Shown here: in pieces, positions 28,133 to 37,319 of the stretch
Layout: every line of letters begins with the position of its first letter
Numbering within the stretch: the stretch's first letter is position 1
Assembly: GCA_019695335.1 (NCBI GenBank)
Contig: JAIBAF010000005.1
Span: 27,921-91,920 of the forward strand
DNA: 64,000 nucleotides
Reading direction: 5' to 3'
Source of the DNA: a bacterium
GTDB taxonomy: Bacteria; CLD3; SB21
Translations under genes and position numbers: made by a program
The notes under the pieces: model-generated
What the model was told of the DNA's origin: nothing
Database searches by the model: none
What the model saw: only the letters and a program-made list of their open reading frames with translations

Positions 28133-29245
28133 GTGTCAGACTCAAATACAACTACCAAGAGAACTCCGTTTTATGATAAGCATGTCGCGGCGGGAGCTAA
28201 GATGGCGGAGTTTGCCGGCTACTGGATGCCGATCCGATACGACGGTGATATTGTCGAACATCAGCGCGTGCGTACGAATGTCGGCGTTTTTGACGTGTCA
28301 CATATGGGCGAATTTTATGTGACCGGCGACGGCGCGTTAGATTTCCTTCAAAAAGTGACGGTCAACGACGTTTCAAAACTAGCCGTATATCAGGCTCAAT
28401 ATTCCGCTATGTGTAAACCGGATGGCGGAATTGTCGACGATCTGATTGTCTACCGTTATCCCGATAAATTCATGCTTGTGGTGAATGCATCCAATATGGA
28501 AAAAGATTTTAACTGGCTAAAATCAAATTGCCCAAAAGACGTCAAACTGGAAAATGCCAGCGATCGCATTGCTTTACTGGCCGTTCAAGGCCCGAATGCC
28601 CAGGCTGTGATTCAGTCTTTGACGAAAGTGAACGTTCCGGCAATAAAATTTTATTGGTTTGCCGAAGGCGAACTCGACGGTGTATCCATGACCATTTCCA
28701 GAACCGGTTACACCGGCGAACGTGGATACGAATTGTATTTCAATGAAAAATATGCCGATCAGATCTGGAAGGCCGTGATGCGTGCAGGTGAAAAATTTAA
28801 TATCGGACTTGCAGGGCTTGGCGCACGCGATACCTTGCGATTAGAAATGAAATATTGTTTATATGGCAATGACATTGATGAGACGACCCACCCGTTGGAA
28901 GCCGGATTAGGCTGGATTACTAAATTAAATAAAGGCGATTTTCTTGGCAAAGACGTGATGGCCAAAGCCAAAGCCGCAGGTCTTAAACGGAAATTGATCG
29001 GCATTGAAGTCGAAGGCAAAGTACCGGCGCGGCACGGATATGATGTCATGAAAGACGGAAAGAAAATCGGGCACGTAACCAGCGGAACTTTTTCACCATC
29101 GTTACAAAAGGCAATTGCGATGGCTTATGTGGAAACGCCGTATGCTGAAAACGGCACAACGCTTACCGTCAATGCGCGCGGCCGTGAATTATCCGCCAAA
29201 GTTATTCCGACCCCTTTCTACAACGGCGATCCAAGCAAAGATTAA
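28133..29245 (+). CDS. gcvT: Aminomethyltransferase (glycine cleavage T protein)
   Basis: The T protein of the glycine cleavage system transfers the aminomethyl group from the H protein to tetrahydrofolate, releasing ammonia. 370 residues, starting at GTG 28133 with AGGAGAG at 28120-28126 ahead. Diagnostic blocks: TPFYDKHVAAGAKMAEFAGY, VGVFDVSHMGEF, CKPDGGIVDDLIVYR (folate-binding region), ISRTGYTGERGYELYF, GLGARDTLRLEMKYCLYGND (with the catalytic-region Arg/Asp), HPLEAGLGW and GHVTSGTFSPSL near the C-terminus. Length matches the family. No gcvH or gcvP lies beside it, so the complex is encoded in separate places. It is followed by a strong terminator, which separates it from ftsK. Confidence 0.97.
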   Translation: MSDSNTTTKRTPFYDKHVAAGAKMAEFAGYWMPIRYDGDIVEHQRVRTNVGVFDVSHMGEFYVTGDGALDFLQKVTVNDVSKLAVYQAQYSAMCKPDGGIVDDLIVYRYPDKFMLVVNASNMEKDFNWLKSNCPKDVKLENASDRIALLAVQGPNAQAVIQSLTKVNVPAIKFYWFAEGELDGVSMTISRTGYTGERGYELYFNEKYADQIWKAVMRAGEKFNIGLAGLGARDTLRLEMKYCLYGNDIDETTHPLEAGLGWITKLNKGDFLGKDVMAKAKAAGLKRKLIGIEVEGKVPARHGYDVMKDGKKIGHVTSGTFSPSLQKAIAMAYVETPYAENGTTLTVNARGRELSAKVIPTPFYNGDPSKD

Positions 29246-29268
29246 CATACAAAAAAACGAAACGATCC

Positions 29269-29305
29269 GATGACAGCAGATCAATCTGCTGTCATCCATT
29301 TTTTT
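29269..29305 (+). terminator. Intrinsic terminator after gcvT
   Basis: A 12-bp perfect stem (29269-29280 with 29285-29296) with a TCAA loop is followed by CATTTTTTTG. It ends the aminotransferase-gcvT unit 24 nt after the gcvT stop and 12 nt before the ftsK start. Confidence 0.92.
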
Positions 29306-29317
29306 GAATAAAAGTAC

Positions 29318-32300
29318 ATGAATTCAAAGAAGAAAAATATTTCCAAAAAAACTACGGCTAAAACACCGCAAAAACCGCCGCCGCCTAAAGGCCTGAATCT
29401 TAGTACGAAACTCAAAGAAGAGATTCTTGGGATTTTAACGATGGCGTTGTGTGTATTGATGATGCTGGCCGTTGTGACGCATCGCCCGCTGGAGCAGCCG
29501 GATACGATCATGGACTTGTGGCGTACGGATCGATTGTCCAACATGCTGGGACTGGTCGGTGCGTTCGTCTCGTACTATGTGGTGACGTATTCTTTCGGAT
29601 ATGCTTTTATTGCTTTTCCGATTTTATTTTTTGTTTACGGCTGGTTGATCTTAACTCACAAAAGTATACTTCACGCCAATCGGTTTGCCTTTTATATTTT
29701 GACGCTGATGGTTTTGGTATCGGTGTGGACGGCTTTGCCGTTTGCGGTGGGTCATCAGGCTAACTGGGAATTAAGTGGGCTTCTGGGCGGGATGCTTTCG
29801 CAAAAATTGTACGAATGGCTTGGCGGTTTTGGAAGCATCACGCTGTGGGTGATTTTTTCATTGTTATGGTTAATACTTGTGACGAGAGTCAGCATTGCCG
29901 ATCTGGCGCCAGCTGCCGTCAATCTGGTAAAATCAGTATTTCGTAAAACGGCTGATTTATTTGTCCGGTTTCGTCATCGCCAGAGGCAATTATACGATAA
30001 CGCGCAGGCCGAAACTGAAAAAGACCATATTGATGACGGTAATTCAGATACACCGTTAGTACCCGTTTATTTGCAAACTAAAGAAGCTCAGGCTCAAAAC
30101 CAGACGGTTTCAGAATCCGACGAAATCAAAGCTGTTGATGAACCAACGCTGACTGTACAGAAAAAAACCGAACCTTCGGACATCAAGACCAGTCCGGTAC
30201 AGGAAATTTCAGAAAAAATTGATACTACTAATGAAAAACAAGTGGATTTGCCCAAGAAACAGGTTAGCAATTTCGATTCGGGATTGGATACCGGCCTGAT
30301 TAATGATTTGAAAGTTATCGGTCGTGTCGATAAGCAATTTGTTGTACCGCCAATTGAGTTTCTTGAAAAAGACAATCAATCGGAAGAGAAATCTGTTACA
30401 ACGGACTCTGCAGATAATGCATCGCAAGCCAATGATGATCAGAAAAATGACGAACAACCTATTGAACAGCCATTGGCGCTTAATGATACCGACTTTAAGA
30501 ACCTTGCCCGCAATGTTTTTGACCAAGAGCACGCATCCGTTGATCTCGATGAGAAACCGGATGAAATCAAAGTCGAATCCACATCGGTAAAGAAATCAAG
30601 TACTGAAAAAGCCGAAACAAAGGAAGAAAATACATCCGATCAGATCAAAAAAATTCTGAAAGAAGAAAAGCCGTTGATCGACGAAATGAATACGTTATTC
30701 TCCGGAAAAGAAAAACGTAATATGTTAGACGATCCGGATATTCCGAAAGAAGTTTCATTAGAACCCGTTAAATCAAAATCCAAACCTGCGGCTGAGCCAA
30801 TCGATTACGATAAAGGTAATCAAGCCGCTCGTAACAAGTATCGTTATCCTTCTCTGGATCTGCTGGAAGTTACGAAAGAAATGGAAAAGTTGTCGGAAGA
30901 AGATATTCGGGAGCTTGATGGAAAGATTAATCAAATTATCACGACGCTTTCTGAATTTGGAATTGATACGCGGGTAACATCGACGGAATATGGCGGACCC
31001 GTTTTGGCTATTTATCAGTTGGCGCTTCCGTCGGGATTAAAAATTTCAAAAATCACAGGCTTGGAAGACGAACTGGCGATGGCCATGAAAGTTAAGTCGG
31101 TTCGTATTGTTCCACGAACGGATAAAGGGACGATCCAGGTTGAAATTCCGAAACCAAGGGCAACACCCGTATTGATCAGGAGCTTGTTCGAAGATCGTTC
31201 GTTCAAACAAGCCAAACAAAAATATCGACTCGGGTTAGCGCTTGGCAAGACCATTGATGGCGCTATTCATTTCGAAGATCTTGCCAAAATGCCGCACCTT
31301 TTGATTGCAGGAACGACCGGCTCCGGTAAAAGTGTCGGCGTCAACTCCATGATTACAAGTCTATTGTATCAATTCGATCCGTCTGAAGTTAAATTTGTGA
31401 TGATCGATCCAAAAAAAGTTGAGTTGGCTTTGTATCGGAATTTACGCAATCATCATTTGATTTGTTTGCGCAATCAGAATAATGAAATCATCGAAGATGT
31501 GATCACTAAACCGGAAAATGCCAAGTTGATGCTGAAAGCGTTAGTGGAGGAAATGGAATCCCGGTACGAAAAATTAGCGCACGCCAATGTGAGAAATTTG
31601 GAAGACTACAATCGCCGGTGGTCAGAAGGTAAATTACCTTCGGATGAAAAATTCGATCATTATAAATTAGAATATATTGTAGCGATCATCGACGAATTGG
31701 CCGACCTGATGATGACGGCAGCGCGTGAAGTCGAAACGTATATTACCCGACTGGCCCAAATGGCACGTGCGGTCGGCATTCACCTGATTGTGGCGACGCA
31801 ACGGCCGTCGGTGGATGTTTTAACCGGTCTGATCAAAGCTAATTTTCCCGCGCGGATTGCGTATCAGGTTCGGAGTAAAATAGATTCCCGTACCATTCTT
31901 GACATGGGTGGAGCGGAACTTTTGCTTGGCAAAGGCGATATGTTGTACTTGCCGCCGGGTCATATGCCGATCCGTATTCAGAATGCGTTTACGTCTACCC
32001 AGGAAACAGAACAAATCGTTGACTTCATCGGTAAAATGCCGGCATTTCCCAGACGTGATTTCGTCATGCGTGAAGAGCCAAAGGAAGATGTGAACGGTGA
32101 GATGGAAGCCGGAGCATTCGATGCGTTATATAATGAAGCATTGGAAATTGTCGTGAAGCATAATCAGGGTTCGGCCTCATTGCTTCAACGTCGTCTGAGT
32201 ATCGGTTATGCACGGGCCGCGCGCATTGTGGATCAATTGGAAAGAATGGGTATCGTCACGGCACAAGACGGAGGCAAAGCACGGCAAGTGCTGATCACGG

Positions 32301-32329
32301 AAGATCAAATTCCGATGTATCGCGTTTGA
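29318..32329 (+). CDS. ftsK: DNA translocase FtsK/SpoIIIE
   Basis: FtsK pumps chromosomal DNA at the division septum. 1003 residues: a Lys-rich cytosolic start, four or five membrane helices (about 30-205, including VSYYVVTYSFGYAFIAFPIL), a long acidic, low-complexity linker (about 215-510), and the alpha/beta motor. Walker A is GTTGSGKS near 664-671; Walker B is VAIIDELADLMM near 788. MARAVGIHLIVATQRPSVDV and the sensor region follow. A gamma winged-helix domain (SASLLQRRLSIGYARAARIVDQLERMG) at the C-terminus would read KOPS-like sites. Between KKVELALY and DVITKPENA the motor carries about 12 extra residues relative to E. coli; FCB homologues tend to have them. The gene starts just after a strong terminator, so it needs its own promoter. 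No clear Shine-Dalgarno is visible. Confidence 0.96.
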   Translation: MNSKKKNISKKTTAKTPQKPPPPKGLNLSTKLKEEILGILTMALCVLMMLAVVTHRPLEQPDTIMDLWRTDRLSNMLGLVGAFVSYYVVTYSFGYAFIAFPILFFVYGWLILTHKSILHANRFAFYILTLMVLVSVWTALPFAVGHQANWELSGLLGGMLSQKLYEWLGGFGSITLWVIFSLLWLILVTRVSIADLAPAAVNLVKSVFRKTADLFVRFRHRQRQLYDNAQAETEKDHIDDGNSDTPLVPVYLQTKEAQAQNQTVSESDEIKAVDEPTLTVQKKTEPSDIKTSPVQEISEKIDTTNEKQVDLPKKQVSNFDSGLDTGLINDLKVIGRVDKQFVVPPIEFLEKDNQSEEKSVTTDSADNASQANDDQKNDEQPIEQPLALNDTDFKNLARNVFDQEHASVDLDEKPDEIKVESTSVKKSSTEKAETKEENTSDQIKKILKEEKPLIDEMNTLFSGKEKRNMLDDPDIPKEVSLEPVKSKSKPAAEPIDYDKGNQAARNKYRYPSLDLLEVTKEMEKLSEEDIRELDGKINQIITTLSEFGIDTRVTSTEYGGPVLAIYQLALPSGLKISKITGLEDELAMAMKVKSVRIVPRTDKGTIQVEIPKPRATPVLIRSLFEDRSFKQAKQKYRLGLALGKTIDGAIHFEDLAKMPHLLIAGTTGSGKSVGVNSMITSLLYQFDPSEVKFVMIDPKKVELALYRNLRNHHLICLRNQNNEIIEDVITKPENAKLMLKALVEEMESRYEKLAHANVRNLEDYNRRWSEGKLPSDEKFDHYKLEYIVAIIDELADLMMTAAREVETYITRLAQMARAVGIHLIVATQRPSVDVLTGLIKANFPARIAYQVRSKIDSRTILDMGGAELLLGKGDMLYLPPGHMPIRIQNAFTSTQETEQIVDFIGKMPAFPRRDFVMREEPKEDVNGEMEAGAFDALYNEALEIVVKHNQGSASLLQRRLSIGYARAARIVDQLERMGIVTAQDGGKARQVLITEDQIPMYRV

Positions 32330-32390
32330 TAATTTTATTGTCTGAATGCGCTTTAATTTGTATAATACGGCGCTAATAAAGGAGTTAACT

Positions 32391-33026
32391 GTGTATTATC
32401 GTCTGATCTGTTTGTTGTTAATTTTCGGTTTGCATTCAAAAGTTTTAGGGCAGGAAGCCAAAGAGATTATTCAAAAGGCTCAGGATCGTTATAAAAAAAT
32501 CAAAAGCTTTTCGATAGCATTCGATTATCATTTCAAATGGAAGCTGACCGGTAAAAATCAAAGTTTACAGGGAAAGCTTTACTTTAAAAAAGAGAATAAT
32601 ATTCGATACGAACTCGGACAGCAATTGAACATTACCGATGGCGAAACGGTTTGGCAATATTCGGAAGTCAATAATCAACTGATTATCGACAATCTGAAGA
32701 AAAAAACCAAAAGTCTTTTTATGCCGCGTTATTTGCTTTTCGAGTATCTTGACAAATTTGTAGCAGAAGTTATCCAGACCGAAACGATCAAAAACCGTCC
32801 AGTTTATGTTTTAAAAATGAATCCGAAAGACAAAGACGATTTTGTTCAGAGCATGAAAGTCTGGATCCCGTCCGATTCATGGATTACTGAAAAAGTTGAA
32901 TACCAGGATTTGGAAGGCAATACGATTTCTTACGAATTTACCAATATAGAACTCGATCACGCGCTTGACCCAAAGCTATTTGCTTTCAAAGCGGAATCCA
33001 GCATGGATATTATTGATCTCCGGTGA
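32391..33026 (+). CDS. LolA-like outer-membrane lipoprotein carrier protein
   Basis: 211 residues from GTG 32391, chosen for GGAG at 32381-32384 (6 nt spacing) and because it yields a proper signal peptide (YYRLICLLLIFGLHSKVLGQ); an ATG at 32346 would add an unlikely leader. The mature protein is a LolA/LolB-type half-barrel: AKEIIQKAQDRYKKIKSFSIAF, GKLYFKKENNIRYEL, ITDGETVWQYSEVNNQLII and YVLKMNPKDK. LolA ferries lipoproteins through the periplasm to the outer membrane. Position directly after ftsK matches the arrangement common in Bacteroidetes relatives. It likely shares a transcript with the membrane protein starting 12 bp later. Confidence 0.88.
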   Translation: MYYRLICLLLIFGLHSKVLGQEAKEIIQKAQDRYKKIKSFSIAFDYHFKWKLTGKNQSLQGKLYFKKENNIRYELGQQLNITDGETVWQYSEVNNQLIIDNLKKKTKSLFMPRYLLFEYLDKFVAEVIQTETIKNRPVYVLKMNPKDKDDFVQSMKVWIPSDSWITEKVEYQDLEGNTISYEFTNIELDHALDPKLFAFKAESSMDIIDLR

Positions 33027-33037
33027 GGAAAAATTAG

Positions 33038-34066
33038 TTGAAAAAAAAACTGTGGTTGGTATTCAATATCGCCATTAGTGCCGTGTTTGTTTGGCTGGCA
33101 TTACGTGGTATTGACTTTACAGAATTATCGCATTCTTTTAAGGGAATAGTTTTTTCGTATGCGATAATCGGATTGTTGCTTAATTTATTCAGTTGCTGGC
33201 TTCGTGCGTCCAGACTTCATTATATGACGCTTCCTATTCAGCACGTCACGGTTAAGAATTATTTTGCGTCGGTCATGATCGGTTTTATGGTGAATAATGT
33301 GTTGCCGTTTCGGCTGGGTGAGTTAATGAGAGGATATGCATTAAAGAAAAGCGACGGCATGTCATTTTCCGCTTCAATGGGCATCATTGTCGTGGAACGG
33401 ATCATTGATGTTATATCACTTTTGATTATTTTTGGTGCATTGACATTCTTTTATCCTTTTCCGGAATGGGTTAAAAATGGCGGAATTTTGGTAACCGTCA
33501 TAGCCATTGCGGTCACGGTCATTTTGGGATTGATGATCAGCCGTACTGAGACGACATTGCGAATATTCAATAACCTGGTTGGTGTTTTTTCAAAAAAATT
33601 GGCTATAAGCAGCCATCACTTTTTGTCGTCATTTTTGACGGGCGTCCGATTCCTTCACGATTTTAAAAATTATGCATGGATTACGTTAATTACTTTTTTA
33701 ATTTGGGCCACGTTTACTGTATCGACACTCATGATGTTTTATTGCATGAATTTACAAGCCGATGGGTTGGGAACATTTGAAGCCGGAGTATTCATGGTTT
33801 TTACATGCTTTGCCATTATGATTCCAGCGGCGCCGGGCTATGTCGGTACTTTTCATGAAATTGCTAAACAGAGTTTGTTATTGTTTGGCGTTGATAAGGA
33901 AAAAGCGCTGGGTTTTGCGATTATCATACATGCATTGAATTATATTTCGATTACCGGAATTGGTTTTATTTATTTTCTTCGCAGTAATTTGAAATTAAAA
34001 CAAGCTTTGTCAGGTACAGGCGATGAAGAAACTACTCGTCTAGAGAAGACGTCGGTTACTATTTAA
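33038..34066 (+). CDS. Lysylphosphatidylglycerol-synthase-TM/UPF0104-type membrane protein
   Basis: 342 residues, starting at TTG 33038 with GAGGAA at 33025-33030. About eight membrane helices are visible, from LWLVFNIAISAVFVWLAL at the start to YISITGIGFIYFL near the end. Signature segments: NNVLPFRLGELMRGYALK and VVERIIDVISLL in the first third, and IMIPAAPGYVGTFHEIA near residue 265. These define the AglD/MprF-N-terminal flippase-like superfamily. Members flip or help export lipid-linked molecules; the exact substrate is unknown. There is no soluble aminoacyl-transferase domain, so lipid aminoacylation is not expected. Being 20 bp before the exopolysaccharide export gene, it may work with that locus. 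Confidence 0.85.
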   Translation: MKKKLWLVFNIAISAVFVWLALRGIDFTELSHSFKGIVFSYAIIGLLLNLFSCWLRASRLHYMTLPIQHVTVKNYFASVMIGFMVNNVLPFRLGELMRGYALKKSDGMSFSASMGIIVVERIIDVISLLIIFGALTFFYPFPEWVKNGGILVTVIAIAVTVILGLMISRTETTLRIFNNLVGVFSKKLAISSHHFLSSFLTGVRFLHDFKNYAWITLITFLIWATFTVSTLMMFYCMNLQADGLGTFEAGVFMVFTCFAIMIPAAPGYVGTFHEIAKQSLLLFGVDKEKALGFAIIIHALNYISITGIGFIYFLRSNLKLKQALSGTGDEETTRLEKTSVTI

Positions 34067-34086
34067 TTACAAAATTGAAAGTGAAT

Positions 34087-35040
34087 ATGATTCGAATATT
34101 GTATCTGTTGTTGATCATTTCCCCATGTCATATTATTTTTTCTCAGGAGCAAGCCATCAAGGACACACTAAAGAACGGCGGCTTTCAGAAGACGGAGCGT
34201 AGAATCAGAACAGGCGATCAACTCTTGATCACTGTGTACGGCCATGATGAATTGCCAAAGGTCGTCAGAGTTGAACAAGATGGAACATTGAAATATCCGT
34301 TCATGAAGGATGTGATTGTTGATGGATTGACGATCGAACAAATAACTAATATTTTGTCTGTTCGTTTATCGCAGTACATCGGCGGACGGGCGGAAGTCAT
34401 TATTTCTTTTGCTCAAGACGAAACGATTGAAGTGGTCGTATTGGGCCAAGTTACTAATCCGGGTGCGCATAAAATGCCGCCAAACAATACGATTCAGGGA
34501 GCGTTGACCGTTGCGGGAGGAGCAACCAATCGGAGTGATCTTAATAACACAAAGCTCATTCGTATTAATCCTGATACGGGTTTCCGTGAAGAAATCACCG
34601 TCGAAGTGGAAAATATTATTGTCGAAACAGGCGACATTGATCGATTGCCTTCATTACGAAATGGTGATATCATATTTGTTCCTTCAATTTATGGCGCTGT
34701 TTTTGTTAATGTGCTCGGTGCAGTGAGAAAACCAGGTAATTATGAATTATTTCCGGGGGCCAATTTGGTTGATGTTGTTTTTTTAGCGGGAGGACCTTCC
34801 GATGAAGCTTCGTTGCGTAACATCCGTCTCATCCGAAGAATCGGTGCCGCGCAGACTGAGCAGATTGTCGATATAGAAGCCGTTTTAAAAGCAAAAGGCG
34901 GACAAGTACCATTTTTGGAGCCGGGCGATATTGTATTTGTTCCTGCAAGAAAATTTACAATCAAAACTTTTTTTCAGTATCTCGGATATACCGTATCTAT
35001 TTTATCAGCAATTTTTTTGTATATACAAGTGACAAAATAA
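34087..35040 (+). CDS. Wza-type polysaccharide export protein (Poly_export/SLBB)
   Basis: 317 residues. ATG 34087 is favoured; in-frame TTG 34075 and GTG 34081 are possible, and none has a strong ribosome binding site. Signal peptide IRILYLLLIISPCHIIFSQ, then a polysaccharide-export domain (RIRTGDQLLITVYGHDEL ... VRVEQDGTLKYPFM, about 35-115). Two SLBB domains follow: VVVLGQVTNPGAHKMPPN (about 118-200) and VFVNVLGAVRKPGNYELFPG (about 205-290). A C-terminal hydrophobic helix (FFQYLGYTVSILSAIFLYIQV) follows, as in outer-membrane Wza relatives that cross the membrane with a helix. A lipobox is not clear, although a Cys occurs in the signal region. It forms the export channel with the Wzc-like kinase 24 bp downstream. 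Confidence 0.92.
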   Translation: MIRILYLLLIISPCHIIFSQEQAIKDTLKNGGFQKTERRIRTGDQLLITVYGHDELPKVVRVEQDGTLKYPFMKDVIVDGLTIEQITNILSVRLSQYIGGRAEVIISFAQDETIEVVVLGQVTNPGAHKMPPNNTIQGALTVAGGATNRSDLNNTKLIRINPDTGFREEITVEVENIIVETGDIDRLPSLRNGDIIFVPSIYGAVFVNVLGAVRKPGNYELFPGANLVDVVFLAGGPSDEASLRNIRLIRRIGAAQTEQIVDIEAVLKAKGGQVPFLEPGDIVFVPARKFTIKTFFQYLGYTVSILSAIFLYIQVTK

Positions 35041-35063
35041 AAGTTTTTCAATTAAGGCTTTTT

Positions 35064-37316
35064 ATGCAAGATATTCAAGTTAAACAAGGCATCGATACTC
35101 AAGCGATTATTGGGACGATTTTGCGCCACAAATTTGTAGTGTTATTTGTTTTTTTGACATTCACAATTGTGGTGTCGTATTACTCTCTTTCAAAACCGAC
35201 ATTGTATCGATCATCGTCAATTTTGTATTTTGATAATTCGACGAATAATCCTGTTTTAGACATTCTAGGCAAAAACAGCGGATTAAAGCCGATTGATGCT
35301 GGCTATTACGATGTGATTATGACAACAGATTTGTTCAACAAAAGATTCCGCGATGAACTCGGGATAGAGCTTAGGAAGTTTCGTGACGAATCGTATGTAC
35401 AAAACGCTCTCTTATCCGTTTCGTCATCACAGATAAGTTTGCGTCCCTACAAAGAAGCTTCTCAATTTGTCGAAATCTCGGCTATTTCAATCGATTCATT
35501 TCTCGTTCAGAAAATGGTTGAAGTAGCGACGGTGCTGTTAAAATTGCGTTCTGCCGAAATTGATCGTGAAGGATTGCAAAGCGGTATTAAATTTATCGAA
35601 GAACAAATTGAGATAACCAAAAGTAATTTGGAAAAAACCGAGTTAGCCATACAAGAACTTGAAAAGCGAACTGATTTAATTTCCAAAAACGATGAAGGCC
35701 CTCTCAATAAAATTATTTTGATGCGTGAAAAATTGGCGGAATTAGAAACTCAAATTCAGATCCGGCAATCCAATCTAAGTGCACTTGAGTCACAACTTGA
35801 TTCTATTCAAAGTCGCATCACAGGCAAAGCCGTTCGTCCTGAAAAGGATTCACAAGCTGAATTACGTTTAAAAAATCAGATCGAAGAATTACAAGCTAAA
35901 AAAGCGGAATTATTTCAGAAATTGGGAGCTTCAGCATCGGATGATAATCAGGAAATTAAAAAGATCAATGAACAGATAACGACGTTTCGCGAACAGTACG
36001 TTCAGTTGTTATCGACATACAGTACGGATGGTAATATCGTTTCCGGCGATATGAATGAAATTTGGAAAAATGTTTTTGCTAAGAAAAATGACGAAGAGAT
36101 AGAATTGTTCATTCTGAAAGGACAAGCCAGATTGTATGCCGGTTTAATTCGAAATTTTGAATTAAGAAATCCTAATCTTCTCGAAGACGCGATTGACATC
36201 AAACGGCTTAACCGATCGAAACAAGTATATGAAGAGACATTAAATTCACTGATCAAGCAAAAAGAAAATTTTTCGATACAATTTTTTGGAATTACCGGAA
36301 ATCTCAAAATCATCGATCCTGCACAACCACCGGAAGCAATATATCGTAAAGTTTTTACCAACATTTTTATCGGTTCGGTTTTAGGGTTGCTGATCGGAGT
36401 TGCACTCGCTTTCGGTATGGATTACCTCGATACAACCATTAAAAATAATGAACACATCAACTCCATCACTAATTTGCCGGTGATTGGCATTATTCCTCCG
36501 ATTGAAATCAGCGATGTGCCTGGCTCGAATGGTGAATCGGCGGCGATCGTGGATCGTTTAAAGTTTAAAAAACGTGTTAATGTAGAAAATGAAGACAAGA
36601 ATATCATTCGTAAAAAAGCAATGATATCGCAATTAAACTCCCGTTCCTTTGTCTCGGAAAGTTACCGAACGCTTCGAACTAACATTCAATTTGCTAATAT
36701 CGATACTCCTCTTCGGTCCATTCTGATAGGTAGTTCCGGGCCGAGTGAAGGCAAAACAACAACAGCCGTTAATCTAGCGATCTCTTTTGCCGACATGGGA
36801 CATAAAGTTTGCCTTGTCGATACCGATTTGCGCAAACCTAAACATCATTTGCTTTTCGAGGTAAACGAATCACCCGGGCTAGCCGACAGTGTTTTGGATA
36901 ATGTCGATCTGGATCGAACTATTCAGAATACGGCCATAAAAAATCTGAATGTATTGACTATTGGCGCTAATGCGATTAATCATTCTGAAATTTTCTCATC
37001 GATGAGAATGAGTTTACTGATGAACGAATTGGAAAAGAAATTTGATTTGGTCATATACGATACTCCTCCCATTCTACTGCTTACAGATTCGATCATATTG
37101 TCATCGAGGGTCGACGGCGTTCTATTAGTTGTAAAATATGGAATGACCGAAAAACAAAATCTACAAAATGCCATCTCGGCTCTTAAAAATGTTCGCGCTA
37201 ACATAATAGGTATCGTTTTTAATGATTATTCCGGCGAACGCAGGAGCTATTATCGATACGCTTATGATAGTTATTATACTGTTAAAGACGCGTCTAAAGA
37301 AAACATAAAAATATAG
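35064..37316 (+). CDS. Polysaccharide co-polymerase with tyrosine autokinase (Wzc-type)
   Basis: 750 residues combining a Wzz chain-length domain and a BY-kinase. TM1 is about 24-42, a long periplasmic coiled-coil region runs about 90-420, and TM2 is about 434-452 (IFIGSVLGLLIGVALAFGM). The cytoplasmic kinase has Walker A GSSGPSEGKTTT (about 555-566), Walker A' CLVDTDLRKP and Walker B DLVIYDTPP. The C-terminus is tyrosine-rich (RRSYYRYAYDSYYTVK), the usual autophosphorylation cluster that controls oligomer state. ATG 35064 follows TTAAGG at 35053-35058. The gene follows its Wza partner and begins the tightly packed biosynthesis genes, so it probably sets chain length and drives export of the polysaccharide made here. 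Confidence 0.95.
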   Translation: MQDIQVKQGIDTQAIIGTILRHKFVVLFVFLTFTIVVSYYSLSKPTLYRSSSILYFDNSTNNPVLDILGKNSGLKPIDAGYYDVIMTTDLFNKRFRDELGIELRKFRDESYVQNALLSVSSSQISLRPYKEASQFVEISAISIDSFLVQKMVEVATVLLKLRSAEIDREGLQSGIKFIEEQIEITKSNLEKTELAIQELEKRTDLISKNDEGPLNKIILMREKLAELETQIQIRQSNLSALESQLDSIQSRITGKAVRPEKDSQAELRLKNQIEELQAKKAELFQKLGASASDDNQEIKKINEQITTFREQYVQLLSTYSTDGNIVSGDMNEIWKNVFAKKNDEEIELFILKGQARLYAGLIRNFELRNPNLLEDAIDIKRLNRSKQVYEETLNSLIKQKENFSIQFFGITGNLKIIDPAQPPEAIYRKVFTNIFIGSVLGLLIGVALAFGMDYLDTTIKNNEHINSITNLPVIGIIPPIEISDVPGSNGESAAIVDRLKFKKRVNVENEDKNIIRKKAMISQLNSRSFVSESYRTLRTNIQFANIDTPLRSILIGSSGPSEGKTTTAVNLAISFADMGHKVCLVDTDLRKPKHHLLFEVNESPGLADSVLDNVDLDRTIQNTAIKNLNVLTIGANAINHSEIFSSMRMSLLMNELEKKFDLVIYDTPPILLLTDSIILSSRVDGVLLVVKYGMTEKQNLQNAISALKNVRANIIGIVFNDYSGERRSYYRYAYDSYYTVKDASKENIKI

Positions 37317-37319
37317 TTT

